From Agrococcus sp. Marseille-Q4369 (lineage in GTDB: Bacteria > Actinomycetota > Actinomycetes > Actinomycetales > Microbacteriaceae): DNA of 64,000 nucleotides. A program made the translations under genes and the position numbers. The notes below the pieces were generated by a model. That model was not told the origin of the DNA and ran no database searches. It was given only the letters and a program-made list of their open reading frames with translations. Location: positions 2,418,001 to 2,482,000 of the forward strand of contig NZ_CP070501.1 in NCBI RefSeq assembly GCF_018308945.1, read 5' to 3'. This document shows, piece by piece, positions 1 to 7,845 of this stretch. Within the stretch, counting starts at the first letter, position 1. Every line of letters starts with the position of its first letter.

Positions 1-715
1 TCTGGTGGCGGCGCTGCAGCGAGCAGTCGCGGGTCGAGACGACGACGACGTTCCCGTGCGCGTCGGCGAGGCACTGCGTCTCGACGTGGCGGGGCTTGTC
101 GAGGTACTTCTCGACGAAGCACTCGCCGCGGCCGAACGCCGCGACCGCCTCGCGCGTCGCGGAGTCGAACTGCTCCTCGACCTCCTCGCGGGTGCGGGCG
201 ACCTTGAGGCCGCGGCCGCCGCCGCCGAAGGCCGCCTTGATCGCGACCGGCAGCCCGTGCTCGTCGACGAAGTCGAGCACCTCGGCAGCGCCGGCGACGG
301 GGTTGATCGTGCCGGGCGCGAGCGGCGCGCCGACCGACTCGGCGATGTGGCGGGCGGAGACCTTGTCGCCGAGCTGCTCGATCGCGTCGGGGCTCGGGCC
401 GATCCAGATGAGCCCGGCATCGATGACGGCGCGTGCGAAGTCGGCGTTCTCGGCGAGGAAGCCGTAGCCGGGGTGCACGGCGTCGGCGCCCGAGCGGCGC
501 GCGACCGAGAGCAGCTTGTCGATCACGAGGTAGCTCTCGGCGCTCGTCGAGCCGTGCAGCGCGAAGGCCTCGTCGGCGAGCTGCGCGTGCTGCGCGTCGC
601 GGTCGGGCTCGGCGTAGACCGCGACCGAGCCGATGCCGGCGTCGCGCGCCGCCCGGATGATGCGGACGGCGATCTCGCCGCGATTGGCGATGAGGACCTT
701 GGTGATGCGGCGCAT
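1..715 (-). CDS. Acyl-CoA carboxylase biotin carboxylase subunit, N-terminal part (runs off window)
   Basis: This is the first 238 codons of the ATP-grasp biotin carboxylase subunit of acetyl/propionyl-CoA carboxylase, which carboxylates biotin using ATP and bicarbonate to supply malonyl- and methylmalonyl-CoA for lipid synthesis in the cytoplasm. The translation opens with [20 protein letters not shown], the family's usual beginning, followed by [10 protein letters not shown] near residue 81, the ATP-binding lysine near 160 and the glycine-rich loop [10 protein letters not shown] near 163. The rest, probably including a fused biotin-carrier domain in this phylum, lies outside the window. The ATG at 713-715 is preceded by a -10 element (TAGGCT) 8 bases away, so the mRNA is probably leaderless. 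Its partner accD lies near 19-20 kb and carries a matching upstream motif. Confidence 0.93.
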   Translation of the reverse strand, partial: MRRITKVLIANRGEIAVRIIRAARDAGIGSVAVYAEPDRDAQHAQLADEAFALHGSTSAESYLVIDKLLSVARRSGADAVHPGYGFLAENADFARAVIDAGLIWIGPSPDAIEQLGDKVSARHIAESVGAPLAPGTINPVAGAAEVLDFVDEHGLPVAIKAAFGGGGRGLKVARTREEVEEQFDSATREAVAAFGRGECFVEKYLDKPRHVETQCLADAHGNVVVVSTRDCSLQRRHQ

Positions 716-723
716 GGTTCTAG

Positions 724-729
724 AGCCTA
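724..729 (-). promoter_or_regulatory. Leaderless -10 element of the biotin carboxylase gene
   Basis: TAGGCT on the minus strand ends 8 bases before the ATG at 715, so transcription should begin at or next to the start codon. No ribosome-binding site is evident between them. A convincing -35 hexamer is not visible. Confidence 0.6.
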
Positions 730-780
730 AGCGGGAGGACATGGCGGATGCGTGCGCACGCCACACAGGAATGCCCGGTT

Positions 781-799
781 CGGTTGCGGATTCCCACAG
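781..799 (-). promoter_or_regulatory. Candidate operator shared with accD
   Basis: The minus strand reads CTGTGGGAATCCGCAACCG. It matches 16 of 19 bases of CTGTGGGAGTCCACAAACG upstream of accD (20444-20462). The accD copy is nearly palindromic (TGTGG-GAGT-CCACA), as expected for a dimeric regulator. It lies about 75 bases upstream of this start codon. Both flanked genes belong to the same carboxylase; the regulator is unknown. Confidence 0.45.
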
Positions 800-892
800 T
801 CGGGCCGAGGCTCCCGCGAGCTGTGGGCCCCCGGCGCGGGCCGCTGGCCGTTCGCGACTCGACCCGTCCTCGCCGAGGCGAGCCCTTGCAGC

Positions 893-1019
893 GGGTCGTC
901 TCGGTGAGAAGGGGTCGCGTCGCGCCGGGCGGCGTGCGCGGAGGGGTCGAGTCGCGCGGAAGCGGTCGAGTCGCCTGCAACGGGTCGAGTCTCGCAGGAG
1001 CTGTCGAGCCGCGCGACGC
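893..1019. repeat. 19-bp tandem repeat array
   Basis: Four consecutive units begin at 944, 963, 982 and 1001, exactly 19 bases apart. The first is GGGTCGAGTCGCGCGGAAG, and the core GGTCGAGTC is kept in the first three. Two further units begin at 893 and 912, followed by a 13-base partial spacer. A related inverted copy (GACTCGACCC) sits at 857-866. The array fits either a slippage minisatellite or a cluster of protein-binding sites. Confidence 0.75.
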
Positions 1020-1076
1020 GGACGGGCGCGTCCCTGCCTCTCCGCCCCGACCCTGTGCCCGACGGCCCGGCGCACC

Positions 1077-1082
1077 TAGCAT
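1077..1082 (+). promoter_or_regulatory. Leaderless -10 element for the gene at 1089
   Basis: TAGCAT is followed by six bases (GGAGCC) and then the GTG at 1089. The spacing matches many other genes in this window and decides the GTG as start. Confidence 0.55.
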
Positions 1083-1088
1083 GGAGCC

Positions 1089-1898
1089 GTGGACCCCGTG
1101 GTGCTGGCGCTCGTGGCCGAGTGGTGGTGGATCGCTCCCGCCGGCGCGGGTGCGGGCGCCCTTGGCGTCATCGGCGTGCGGCGCGGCCGCCCCGACGGTC
1201 GCCGGCTCGAGCTCGACGCCGCGATGCACGACGTGCGACAGGCGACGGATGCCGTGACGCGCTCGCGCGCGGACCTCAAGGTCGCGCGCGCCGAGCTGCT
1301 GCGAACGCAGGCGGAGCAGTCTGCCGGCCGCGTGGGCCTCGGCGCGGTGCTCGAGTCGAAGCGCCGCGCGCAAGCCGCGGAGCGCGCGGTGAAGGTCGCG
1401 GTCGCCGACCTCAAGGCCAGGCGCGCGTCGGTGCACGCGGCGCGCGCGACCCTGCCCGCGAGCCGGGCGCCGCTCGAGGCGATGCCGCTCGCGCGGCTGC
1501 GAGACGAGCACGACCGCCTCACGGCGCGCTGGATCGCGTACGAGACCGACCCCGCGAAGGCGATCGACTACCCGGCGATGAGCGACGCGTCCTCGCCCGC
1601 GCTGCAGGAGTTCCTGCGCGAGCAGCGGCTCGCGCTCGACCTGCGGCCCGCGAGCCTCGACGCCCGCATGGCGCCCGGCGAGTTCGCCGCGTATCGCGAC
1701 GCCGTGCGACGGGCGACGCACGCCTTCGACGCGGCCGAGCACGCGGCGCGCCGGGGCATCGGCGAGCGGCCCGCGAGCACCACCGGCAGCACCGACTGGA
1801 GCGCGCTCGCGCAAGAGCTGCTCGAGTCCGCGCAAGGCGCGATCGCCCGCTCCGCCGAGGCGTGGCAGCGCGACCGGAGGCGTCGGCCCGGCGTCTGA
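1089..1898 (+). CDS. Hypothetical protein with N-terminal membrane segment and coiled coil
   Basis: I do not recognise the family of this 269-residue protein. Residues about 5 to 30 form one hydrophobic segment (VVLALVAEWWWIAPAGAGAG region), likely a signal anchor. Residues about 40 to 130 are rich in Ala, Arg, Lys and Glu with long helical character (ADLKVARAELLRTQAEQ), suggesting a coiled coil. The C-terminal half is hydrophilic and ends in a basic tail. The GTG start fits the -10 element at 1077-1082, and third-position GC is high throughout, so the frame is real. The neighbour downstream is the TetR regulator, which has its own promoter, so a shared function cannot be assumed. Confidence 0.7.
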   Translation: MDPVVLALVAEWWWIAPAGAGAGALGVIGVRRGRPDGRRLELDAAMHDVRQATDAVTRSRADLKVARAELLRTQAEQSAGRVGLGAVLESKRRAQAAERAVKVAVADLKARRASVHAARATLPASRAPLEAMPLARLRDEHDRLTARWIAYETDPAKAIDYPAMSDASSPALQEFLREQRLALDLRPASLDARMAPGEFAAYRDAVRRATHAFDAAEHAARRGIGERPASTTGSTDWSALAQELLESAQGAIARSAEAWQRDRRRRPGV

Positions 1899-1907
1899 GG
1901 TCCGCGC

Positions 1908-1936
1908 TTGTGAGTGAGTGCTCACTCATCTACGCT
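1908..1936 (+). promoter_or_regulatory. TetR-type operator embedded between -35 and -10
   Basis: TTGTGA (1908-1913), a 17-base spacer and TACGCT (1931-1936) form a promoter. The palindrome TGAGTGAGTGCTCACTCA (1911-1928; 7-base arms, 4-base centre) fills the spacer and overlaps the -35. Sites of the form TGAGTGA-N4-TCACTCA are typical of TetR repressors controlling ABC exporters. The promoter lies immediately before the TetR gene and its exporter, so autoregulation is likely. Confidence 0.8.
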
Positions 1937-1943
1937 GTTCGAC

Positions 1944-2582
1944 GTGCCGCCCCCACCCCGCTTGAGCGCCGACGATCGGCGCGCGCAGATCATCGACGCG
2001 GTGACGCCCGCGGTGCTCGAGCACGGCGCCGCGATCACCTCGCGACAGCTCGCCGACGCCGCCGGCGTCGCGGAGGGCACGCTCTTCAAGGCGTTCGGCG
2101 ACAAGGAGTCGCTGCTCGCGGCGCTCGTCGATCACCACATGACCGACGCGGAGCCCGACCTCGACCTGCGCGCCGAGTCGGTCGTCGAGGTCGTCGCCAC
2201 CCTCGTGCCCGTGCTCGTCGAGCGGATGCGCTTCATGTACGGCCTCGTGATGGCGCTCGGCCCGATCGCGCAGCGCGTCGCGGGCGAGCGGCGCGACGAC
2301 TTCGAGCGCTCGAAGCGCTGGATCGCGACGTGCTTCGAGCCGTTCGAGCGCGACCTGCGCGTGACGCCGATGGTCGCCGCCGACGTGCTGCGCACGCTCG
2401 CGTGGGCGGCCGCGGCCAGCTGGGGCGAGGACGAGCCCGTGTCATCGGTCGACGACATCATGCAGGTGCTGCTGCACGGCATCGTCGCCGCCCCCGGTGC
2501 CGAATCCCGTGCCGAGTCCCGTGCCGAGCCCGCGCAGGGTCGCCGAACCGACGCATCCGCCCTCGCCCCCGTGGAGGCCTGA
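1944..2582 (+). CDS. TetR/AcrR family transcriptional repressor
   Basis: This probable repressor controls itself and the ABC exporter starting 3 bases after its stop codon. The DNA-binding helix-turn-helix lies near residues 30 to 60, with SRQLADAAGVAEGTLFKAFG as the recognition region, followed by the usual KESLLAALV. The rest is a variable ligand-binding domain. A longer frame from GTG at 1914 is possible, but that codon lies inside the operator and upstream of the -10, so it cannot be on an mRNA made from this promoter. GTG at 1944 lies 7 bases after the -10, giving a leaderless mRNA and a 212-residue protein. The C-terminus has an ESRAESRAEP repeat that is probably a disordered tail. The inducer cannot be predicted, though co-transcription with an exporter suggests a toxic or signalling compound that the exporter removes. 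Confidence 0.88.
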   Translation: MPPPPRLSADDRRAQIIDAVTPAVLEHGAAITSRQLADAAGVAEGTLFKAFGDKESLLAALVDHHMTDAEPDLDLRAESVVEVVATLVPVLVERMRFMYGLVMALGPIAQRVAGERRDDFERSKRWIATCFEPFERDLRVTPMVAADVLRTLAWAAAASWGEDEPVSSVDDIMQVLLHGIVAAPGAESRAESRAEPAQGRRTDASALAPVEA

Positions 2583-2585
2583 CCC

Positions 2586-4310
2586 ATGCTGTGGAAGCTC
2601 ATCGTCCGCTACGTGCGGCCCTCGATGCTGTCGCTCCTGCTCGTCGTGCTGTTCCAGTTCGTGCAGTCGGTGCTCACGCTCATGCTGCCGACGATCAACG
2701 CCGACATCATCGACGAGGGCGTGCTGCGCGGCGACACCGACACCGTCTGGCGGCTCGGCGTGCTCATGCTCGCGCTGAGCCTCGGGCAGGTCGCCGCGAA
2801 CGTGCTCGCGATCCTCTTCGGCGCACGCCTCGCGATGCGCGCGGGCCGCGACCTGCGCGCCGACCTCTTCGGCAAGGTCGGCGACTTCAGCGAGCAGGAC
2901 GTGCAGCGCTTCGGCGCCGCGAGCCTCATCACCCGCAACACGAACGACGTGCAGCAGGTGCAGATGCTCATCCTCATGTCGTGCACGATGCTGCTGTCGG
3001 CGCCGATGATGGCGATCGGCGGCGTCATCATGGCGATCCGGGCGGATGCGACCCTCTCGTGGCTCATCGCGGTCTCGGTGCCGCTCATGCTCGTCGTGCT
3101 CGGCTTCCTCGTCTCGCGCCTCGTGCCGATCTTCCGGCAGCTGCAGGAGCGCATCGACCGCATCAACAAGGTGCTGCGCGAGCAGCTCACCGGCATCCGC
3201 GTCATCCGCGCGTTCGTGCAGGAGCGGCGGGAGAAGGCGCGCTTCGCGGTCGCGAACGACGACGTCACCGACGCCATGATCCGCACCGGCAACCTCTTCG
3301 TGCTGATGTTCCCGGTCATCATGCTCATCGTCGAGGTCTCGAGCGTCGCGGTCATCTGGTTCGGCGCGGGACTCGTCGATCGGGGCGAACTCGAGATCGG
3401 CACGATGATGGCCTTCCTGCAGTACCTCATGCAGATCCTCATGGGCGTGCTCATGGCGACCTTCATGACGATCATGATCCCGAGGGCCGCGGTGTCTGCC
3501 CGGCGCATCGGCGAGGTGCTCGAGACCGAGCCGACGATCGAGCGCGTCGTCGACGGCCGCGAGCAGGTCTCGCCCGGCACCGTCGAGCTGCGCGACGTCG
3601 TCTTCCGCTACCCGGGCGCCGACCACCCCGTCATCGACGGCGTGAGCCTGCGCGCCGAGCCAGGCGAGACCCTCGCGATCATCGGCTCGACCGGCGCGGG
3701 CAAGACGACGCTCGTGAACCTCATCCCGCGGCTCTTCGACGCGACGGGCGGCGCGGTGCTCGTCGGCGGCGTCGACGTGCGCGAGCTCGACGCCGAGGCG
3801 CTCTGGCGCGGCATCGCGCTCGTGCCGCAGCGCCCCTACCTCTTCGCCGGCACGGTCGCCTCGAACCTCCGCTACGGCAACGAGGACGCGACCGACGAGC
3901 AGCTGTGGCGCGCGCTCGAGATCGCCCAAGCCGCGGGCTTCGTGCAGCAGATGCCGAAGCAGCTCGAGTCGCGCATCGCGCAGGGCGGCACGAACGTCTC
4001 AGGCGGTCAGCGGCAGCGGCTCTCGATCGCGCGCGCGCTCGTCGCCGAGCCCGACGTGCTCGTGTTCGACGACTCGTTCTCGGCGCTCGACCTGACGACG
4101 GATGCGCGCCTGCGGGCGGCGCTGCGGGACGCGGTGGGCGAGACCACCCAGATCGTCGTCGCGCAGCGGGTCTCGACGATCGTCGACGCCGACCGGATCG
4201 TGGTGCTCGACCGCGGCTGCGTCGTCGGCTCGGACACGCACGAGGAGCTGCTCGCCGGCAACGACACCTACCGCGAGATCGTCGAGTCGCAGATGGCAGT
4301 GGAGGCCTGA
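2586..4310 (+). CDS. ABC exporter half-transporter A (permease-ATPase, degenerate catalytic site)
   Basis: This 574-residue half-transporter has six transmembrane helices in residues 1 to about 310 and a nucleotide-binding domain after about 335. Walker A is GSTGAGKTT near 366, the signature is canonical (VSGGQRQRLS near 470), and Walker B reads LVFDDSFSALD near 492, with Asp where the catalytic Glu is expected. The switch histidine is also replaced (VVAQRVST instead of AHR). In known heterodimeric exporters such as TM287/288, one subunit carries exactly such substitutions and forms the degenerate ATP site. The next gene is the complementary half. Both are in one operon with the TetR gene, which suggests drug or metabolite efflux; the substrate is unknown. 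Confidence 0.93.
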   Translation: MLWKLIVRYVRPSMLSLLLVVLFQFVQSVLTLMLPTINADIIDEGVLRGDTDTVWRLGVLMLALSLGQVAANVLAILFGARLAMRAGRDLRADLFGKVGDFSEQDVQRFGAASLITRNTNDVQQVQMLILMSCTMLLSAPMMAIGGVIMAIRADATLSWLIAVSVPLMLVVLGFLVSRLVPIFRQLQERIDRINKVLREQLTGIRVIRAFVQERREKARFAVANDDVTDAMIRTGNLFVLMFPVIMLIVEVSSVAVIWFGAGLVDRGELEIGTMMAFLQYLMQILMGVLMATFMTIMIPRAAVSARRIGEVLETEPTIERVVDGREQVSPGTVELRDVVFRYPGADHPVIDGVSLRAEPGETLAIIGSTGAGKTTLVNLIPRLFDATGGAVLVGGVDVRELDAEALWRGIALVPQRPYLFAGTVASNLRYGNEDATDEQLWRALEIAQAAGFVQQMPKQLESRIAQGGTNVSGGQRQRLSIARALVAEPDVLVFDDSFSALDLTTDARLRAALRDAVGETTQIVVAQRVSTIVDADRIVVLDRGCVVGSDTHEELLAGNDTYREIVESQMAVEA

Positions 4311-4311
4311 G

Positions 4312-6366
4312 ATGGCGCGCGTGAAGAAGCAGCGACCGGCGGCGCCGGAGCCCGAGCTCACCGAGGAGGAGCGGCTCGAGGCCGAGCAGGCCGAGGCCGC
4401 CCGCATCGGCGCGGGTGACTGGGAGCCGCCGCCCGGCAAGGCGAAGTCGTTCGGCGCCTCGGCGCTGCGGCTGCTGCGCCTCATGCACCCCTACCGCTGG
4501 CTGCTCGCCCTCGTGTTCGCGCTCGGATCGATCGGTGTCGTGCTCGTCGTGCTCGGCCCGCGCATCCTCGGCGAGGCGACGAACGTCATCGTGCAGGGGC
4601 TCGTGCAGCGGCAGATGCCGGTCGGCGCGACGCAGGCGCAGGTCGTCGAGGGACTCCGCGCCGGCGGCCAGGACGACTTCGCCAACATGATCGAGCGCAT
4701 GCCCGACCTCGTGCCGGGCGCGGGCATCGACTTCGAGCGGCTCGGCGGCATCCTCCTCGTCGTGCTCGGCGTCTACCTCGCCGGCAGCCTCTTCCAGTGG
4801 CTGCAGGGCTTCGTCGTCAACCGCGTCGTGCAGCGCACCGTGCAGGGGCTGCGGCGCGACGTCGAGGAGAAGGTGCACCGGCTCCCGCTCGCGTACTACG
4901 ACCGCACGCAGCGCGGCGAGCTGCTCTCGCGCGTGACGAACGACCTCGACAACGTCTCGCAGACCGTCTCGCAGACGATGTCGCAGATCGTCACGGGCCT
5001 GCTGAGCGTCGTCGGCGTGCTCGTGATGATGCTGACGATCAACGTCTGGCTCGCGCTCATCGCGCTCATCGCGGTGCCGCTCACGGGCATCATCCTCGGC
5101 GCCGTGATGGGCCCCGCGCAGGGGCTGTTCAAGGAGCAGTGGCGCCGCACGGGCAAGATGAACGCGATCGTCGAGGAGGCCTTCACAGGCCACGCGCTCG
5201 TCAAGGTCTTCGGCCGCGAGCAGGCGGTGCGGGCGCGCTTCAAGGAGGAGAACGACGGCGTCTTCGACGCGGCGTTCAAGGCGCAGTTCATCTCCGGGCT
5301 CGTCTTCCCGCTCATGACGTTCGTCGGCAACATCGGCTACGTGCTCGTGGCCGTCGCGGGCGGCCTCTTCGTCGCCGCGGGCCAGATCCTCGTCGGCGAC
5401 GTGCAGGCGTTCATCCAGTACTCGCAGCAGTTCTCGCAGAACCTCGGCCAGATCGGCCAGACCGTCACGATGGTGCAGTCGGGCGTCGCGAGCGCCGAGC
5501 GCGTCTTCGAGCTGCTCGACGCGGACGAGGAGGAGCCCGACGAGGGCGGCGCGACCCCCGCGCCCGGCTCGGGCCGCGTCTCGTTCGAGCGGGTGCGCTT
5601 CTCGTACTCGCCCGACAAGCCGCTCATCGACGACCTCTCGCTCGAGGTCGAGCCGGGCCAGACCGTCGCGATCGTCGGCCCGACCGGCGCGGGCAAGACG
5701 ACGCTCGTCAACCTGCTCATGCGCTTCTATGAGGTCGACGGCGGCCGCATCGCGCTCGACGGTGTCGACACGCGCACGATGACGAGGGATGCGCTCCGGT
5801 CGCAGACGGGGATGGTGCTGCAGGACACGTGGCTCTTCGGCGGCACGATCCGCGACAACATCGCTTACGGGCGGCCCGACGCGACGGAGGAGCAGATCCT
5901 CGAGGCTGCTCGCGCGACGTACGTCGACCGCTTCGTGCGCGCGCTTCCCGAGGGCTACGACACCGTCATCGACGAGGACGCGACGAACCTCTCGGCGGGC
6001 GAGAAGCAGCTCGTCACGATCGCGCGCGCGTTCCTCGCGCAGCCGAGCGTGCTCATCCTCGACGAGGCGACGTCCTCGGTCGACACGCGCACCGAGCTGC
6101 TGCTGCAGCACGCGATGGCGGCGCTGCGCACCGATCGCACGTCGTTCGTGATCGCGCACCGGCTCTCGACGATCCGCGACGCCGACCTCATCCTCGTGAT
6201 GGAGCAGGGCGCGATCGTCGAGCAGGGCACGCACGACGAGCTCGTCGCCGCCCGCGGCGCCTACTGGCGACTGCTCAACTCGCAGTTCGAGGAGGCAGCG
6301 GTCGACCTCGAGGCCGATGCCGGGCTCGCCGAGACCGGCGCGGTGCCGACGCAGCAGTCGACCTAG
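4312..6366 (+). CDS. ABC exporter half-transporter B (permease-ATPase, catalytic Glu present)
   Basis: This 684-residue half-transporter pairs with the upstream one. A charged N-terminal extension of about 60 residues precedes the first membrane helix. An extra loop around residues 95 to 145 separates helices 1 and 2. The nucleotide-binding domain has Walker A GPTGAGKTT near 455, Walker B LILDEATSSVD with the catalytic Glu near 584, and an intact switch histidine (IAHRLST). The signature is altered (LSAGEKQ instead of LSGGQ), which completes the degenerate site of the partner, as in characterised heterodimers. ATG at 4312 follows the previous stop by one base, indicating translational coupling. 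A longer upstream frame is rejected because it overlaps the partner's coding sequence. Confidence 0.93.
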   Translation: MARVKKQRPAAPEPELTEEERLEAEQAEAARIGAGDWEPPPGKAKSFGASALRLLRLMHPYRWLLALVFALGSIGVVLVVLGPRILGEATNVIVQGLVQRQMPVGATQAQVVEGLRAGGQDDFANMIERMPDLVPGAGIDFERLGGILLVVLGVYLAGSLFQWLQGFVVNRVVQRTVQGLRRDVEEKVHRLPLAYYDRTQRGELLSRVTNDLDNVSQTVSQTMSQIVTGLLSVVGVLVMMLTINVWLALIALIAVPLTGIILGAVMGPAQGLFKEQWRRTGKMNAIVEEAFTGHALVKVFGREQAVRARFKEENDGVFDAAFKAQFISGLVFPLMTFVGNIGYVLVAVAGGLFVAAGQILVGDVQAFIQYSQQFSQNLGQIGQTVTMVQSGVASAERVFELLDADEEEPDEGGATPAPGSGRVSFERVRFSYSPDKPLIDDLSLEVEPGQTVAIVGPTGAGKTTLVNLLMRFYEVDGGRIALDGVDTRTMTRDALRSQTGMVLQDTWLFGGTIRDNIAYGRPDATEEQILEAARATYVDRFVRALPEGYDTVIDEDATNLSAGEKQLVTIARAFLAQPSVLILDEATSSVDTRTELLLQHAMAALRTDRTSFVIAHRLSTIRDADLILVMEQGAIVEQGTHDELVAARGAYWRLLNSQFEEAAVDLEADAGLAETGAVPTQQST

Positions 6367-6370
6367 CCGG

Positions 6371-7114
6371 TCACGGTCGCAGCGCGAGCCAGCCCTCGAC
6401 GTCGTGCACGGCGATGCCCGCGAAGCGGGTGTCGCCGGCGAGGCGCGCGGCGACCTCCGCGAGCTCGCGCTCCAGCACCGCGCGGCCCTCGTCGGCGAAG
6501 GTCTGGGCGGCGGTCGGCTCGGGCTCGGCCACGGCGCCGGTCTCGACGCCGATCCGGTAGGGCCGGCGGGCACCGGCGATCACGCGCCGCGCCGACGCGC
6601 TCGACGCGAGGATGTCGGATGCGCGGTCGCGGTACGCCATGAGCGTCACGGCGTCGGCGCGGGCGACGACATCGCGGAACTCGCGCGGATGCGCCTGAGC
6701 GAGCCACGGCGCGAGGTCGACCTCGACGGGCAGGCTCGTCCGCGCGGCGACGTCCCGCACGGTGCGCGCGAGCGCGTCGAGCAGCGCGCGCTCCCGGCCG
6801 GGCCAGTCGCGCCGCGTCCACGGCTCGATGTCGAGGTGCACGCCCTGGAAGAGGAGCGCCGCGGTCGCGCGTCGCATCCACGTGACCGCGTCGTCGCCCG
6901 TCGTCCACGACGGGTCGCCGCCGAGCGCCGAGACGCGCACGCCCTCACCGCGCAGCGCCGCGACCTGCCGCTGCGTCGCGGGGGTCGGCCCTCCCCACGG
7001 CACGCTGACGAACGCCTCAGTGACACGCTGCTGCACGGCGAAGGCTGCGACGGCGGCCGGGTCGGGCGGCGCGGCCTCGTGCATCCACACCCACATCGCG
7101 CGTCCCGGCGGCAT
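6371..7114 (-). CDS. Hypothetical protein, glycoside-hydrolase-like barrel
   Basis: This 247-residue protein has the alternating strand-helix pattern of a TIM barrel. Motifs such as LFQGVHLDIEPW near residue 90 and VTLMAYRDRASD near 150 resemble the LDIE and MxYR segments of family 18-like hydrolases, where the Glu acts in catalysis. No signal peptide is obvious, so it is probably cytoplasmic. Whether it is an active hydrolase is uncertain. It begins one base after the stop of maf and is therefore probably co-translated. Its 3' end meets the exporter gene with a 4-base gap and no terminator hairpin that I can see. Confidence 0.7.
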   Translation of the reverse strand: MPPGRAMWVWMHEAAPPDPAAVAAFAVQQRVTEAFVSVPWGGPTPATQRQVAALRGEGVRVSALGGDPSWTTGDDAVTWMRRATAALLFQGVHLDIEPWTRRDWPGRERALLDALARTVRDVAARTSLPVEVDLAPWLAQAHPREFRDVVARADAVTLMAYRDRASDILASSASARRVIAGARRPYRIGVETGAVAEPEPTAAQTFADEGRAVLERELAEVAARLAGDTRFAGIAVHDVEGWLALRP

Positions 7115-7115
7115 C

Positions 7116-7751
7116 TCAGCCGCCCGTGAGCGCCGGCCAGGCGACGCCGAGCTCGCGCGCGAGGCGCCGCAGCGCCGGGATGCTCATGCCGACGACCGTC
7201 GAGGGGTCGCCGTCGATGCGGTCGATGAACGCGGCGCCGCGGCCGTCGATCGTGAACGCGCCCGCGACCTCGAGCGGCTCGCCCGTCGCGACGTAGGCGT
7301 CGATCTCGGCCTCGTCGATGTCGGCGGCGAAGTCGAGGCTCGTCGCCGTCGTCGTGCCCGCAGAGCGGATCACCTCGCCGAACCGCACGCGCAGCAGCCA
7401 GTGCCCGGAGTGGAGGGTCGCCGAGCGGCCGCGCTGCACGAGCCACCGCTCCCGCGCGCGCTCGGGGGTGTGCGGCTTGCCGAGCATCGCGCCGTCGAGC
7501 TCGAGCGACGAGTCGCCGCCGAGCACGAGCCCGTCGAAGTCGTCGAGCGGGTCCTCATCGAGGAGCGCCTCGGCCTTCGCGCGCGCGAGCACGAGCACGT
7601 ACCGCTCGGGCGAGAGCGGCCCGTGCGCCGCCTCGTGCGCAGCGATGAGCAGCTCCTCGTCGAGGTCGGCCGGCCGCACGATCGGCTCGATGCCCGCTTG
7701 CCGCAAGAGCGCGAGCCGGGCGGGGGAGGCGGAGGCGAGGATGAGCTGCAC
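7116..7751 (-). CDS. maf: Maf-like nucleoside triphosphate pyrophosphatase
   Basis: This 211-residue Maf/Ham1-fold enzyme hydrolyses non-canonical or modified nucleoside triphosphates to monophosphates in the cytoplasm. The N-terminus LILASASPARLALLRQAG matches the family's LASxSPRR substrate loop, with one Arg replaced by Ala. VLGGDSSLELDG near residue 77 carries the catalytic Asp, followed by GKPHTPERARE. DGRGAAFIDRIDGDPSTVVG near 175 is the conserved C-terminal segment. The GTG start is preceded on the minus strand by GAGGAT six bases away, a weaker version of the leaderless pattern. In many actinobacteria maf lies close to the acyl-CoA carboxylase genes, which agrees with this window. Confidence 0.9.
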   Translation of the reverse strand: MQLILASASPARLALLRQAGIEPIVRPADLDEELLIAAHEAAHGPLSPERYVLVLARAKAEALLDEDPLDDFDGLVLGGDSSLELDGAMLGKPHTPERARERWLVQRGRSATLHSGHWLLRVRFGEVIRSAGTTTATSLDFAADIDEAEIDAYVATGEPLEVAGAFTIDGRGAAFIDRIDGDPSTVVGMSIPALRRLARELGVAWPALTGG

Positions 7752-7833
7752 GCGACGATCCTCGCATCGGCGGCTGAGCCTCGGCGCCGGGCGATCGGCG
7801 CTGCGGCAGTGGCGCGCGAGCGGGCGGCTCCCC

Positions 7834-7839
7834 TAGCGT
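7834..7839 (+). promoter_or_regulatory. Leaderless -10 element of the lactate dehydrogenase gene
   Basis: TAGCGT, then six bases (CGAGCC), then ATG at 7846. No ribosome-binding site is visible. Confidence 0.55.
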
Positions 7840-7845
7840 CGAGCC

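Larger units (their letters stand above)
716..1088. other. Divergent intergenic spacer of 373 bp
   Basis: No gene is supported here. The spacer holds the leaderless promoter of the biotin carboxylase gene on its left, a 19-bp motif at 781-799 that recurs upstream of accD, an array of 19-bp repeats at 893-1019 with an inverted related copy near 852-869, and the leaderless promoter of the gene at 1089 on its right. Open frames crossing it lack the strong third-position GC bias of the neighbours' true frames. Confidence 0.7.

Noticed and set aside
893-1019. The 19-bp repeats as a CRISPR array
   Set aside because: The units are directly adjacent with no spacers, and no cas genes are in the window.
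1914-1943. GTG at 1914 as start of the TetR gene
   Set aside because: It lies inside the operator and upstream of the -10 element, so the promoter cannot produce an mRNA containing it.
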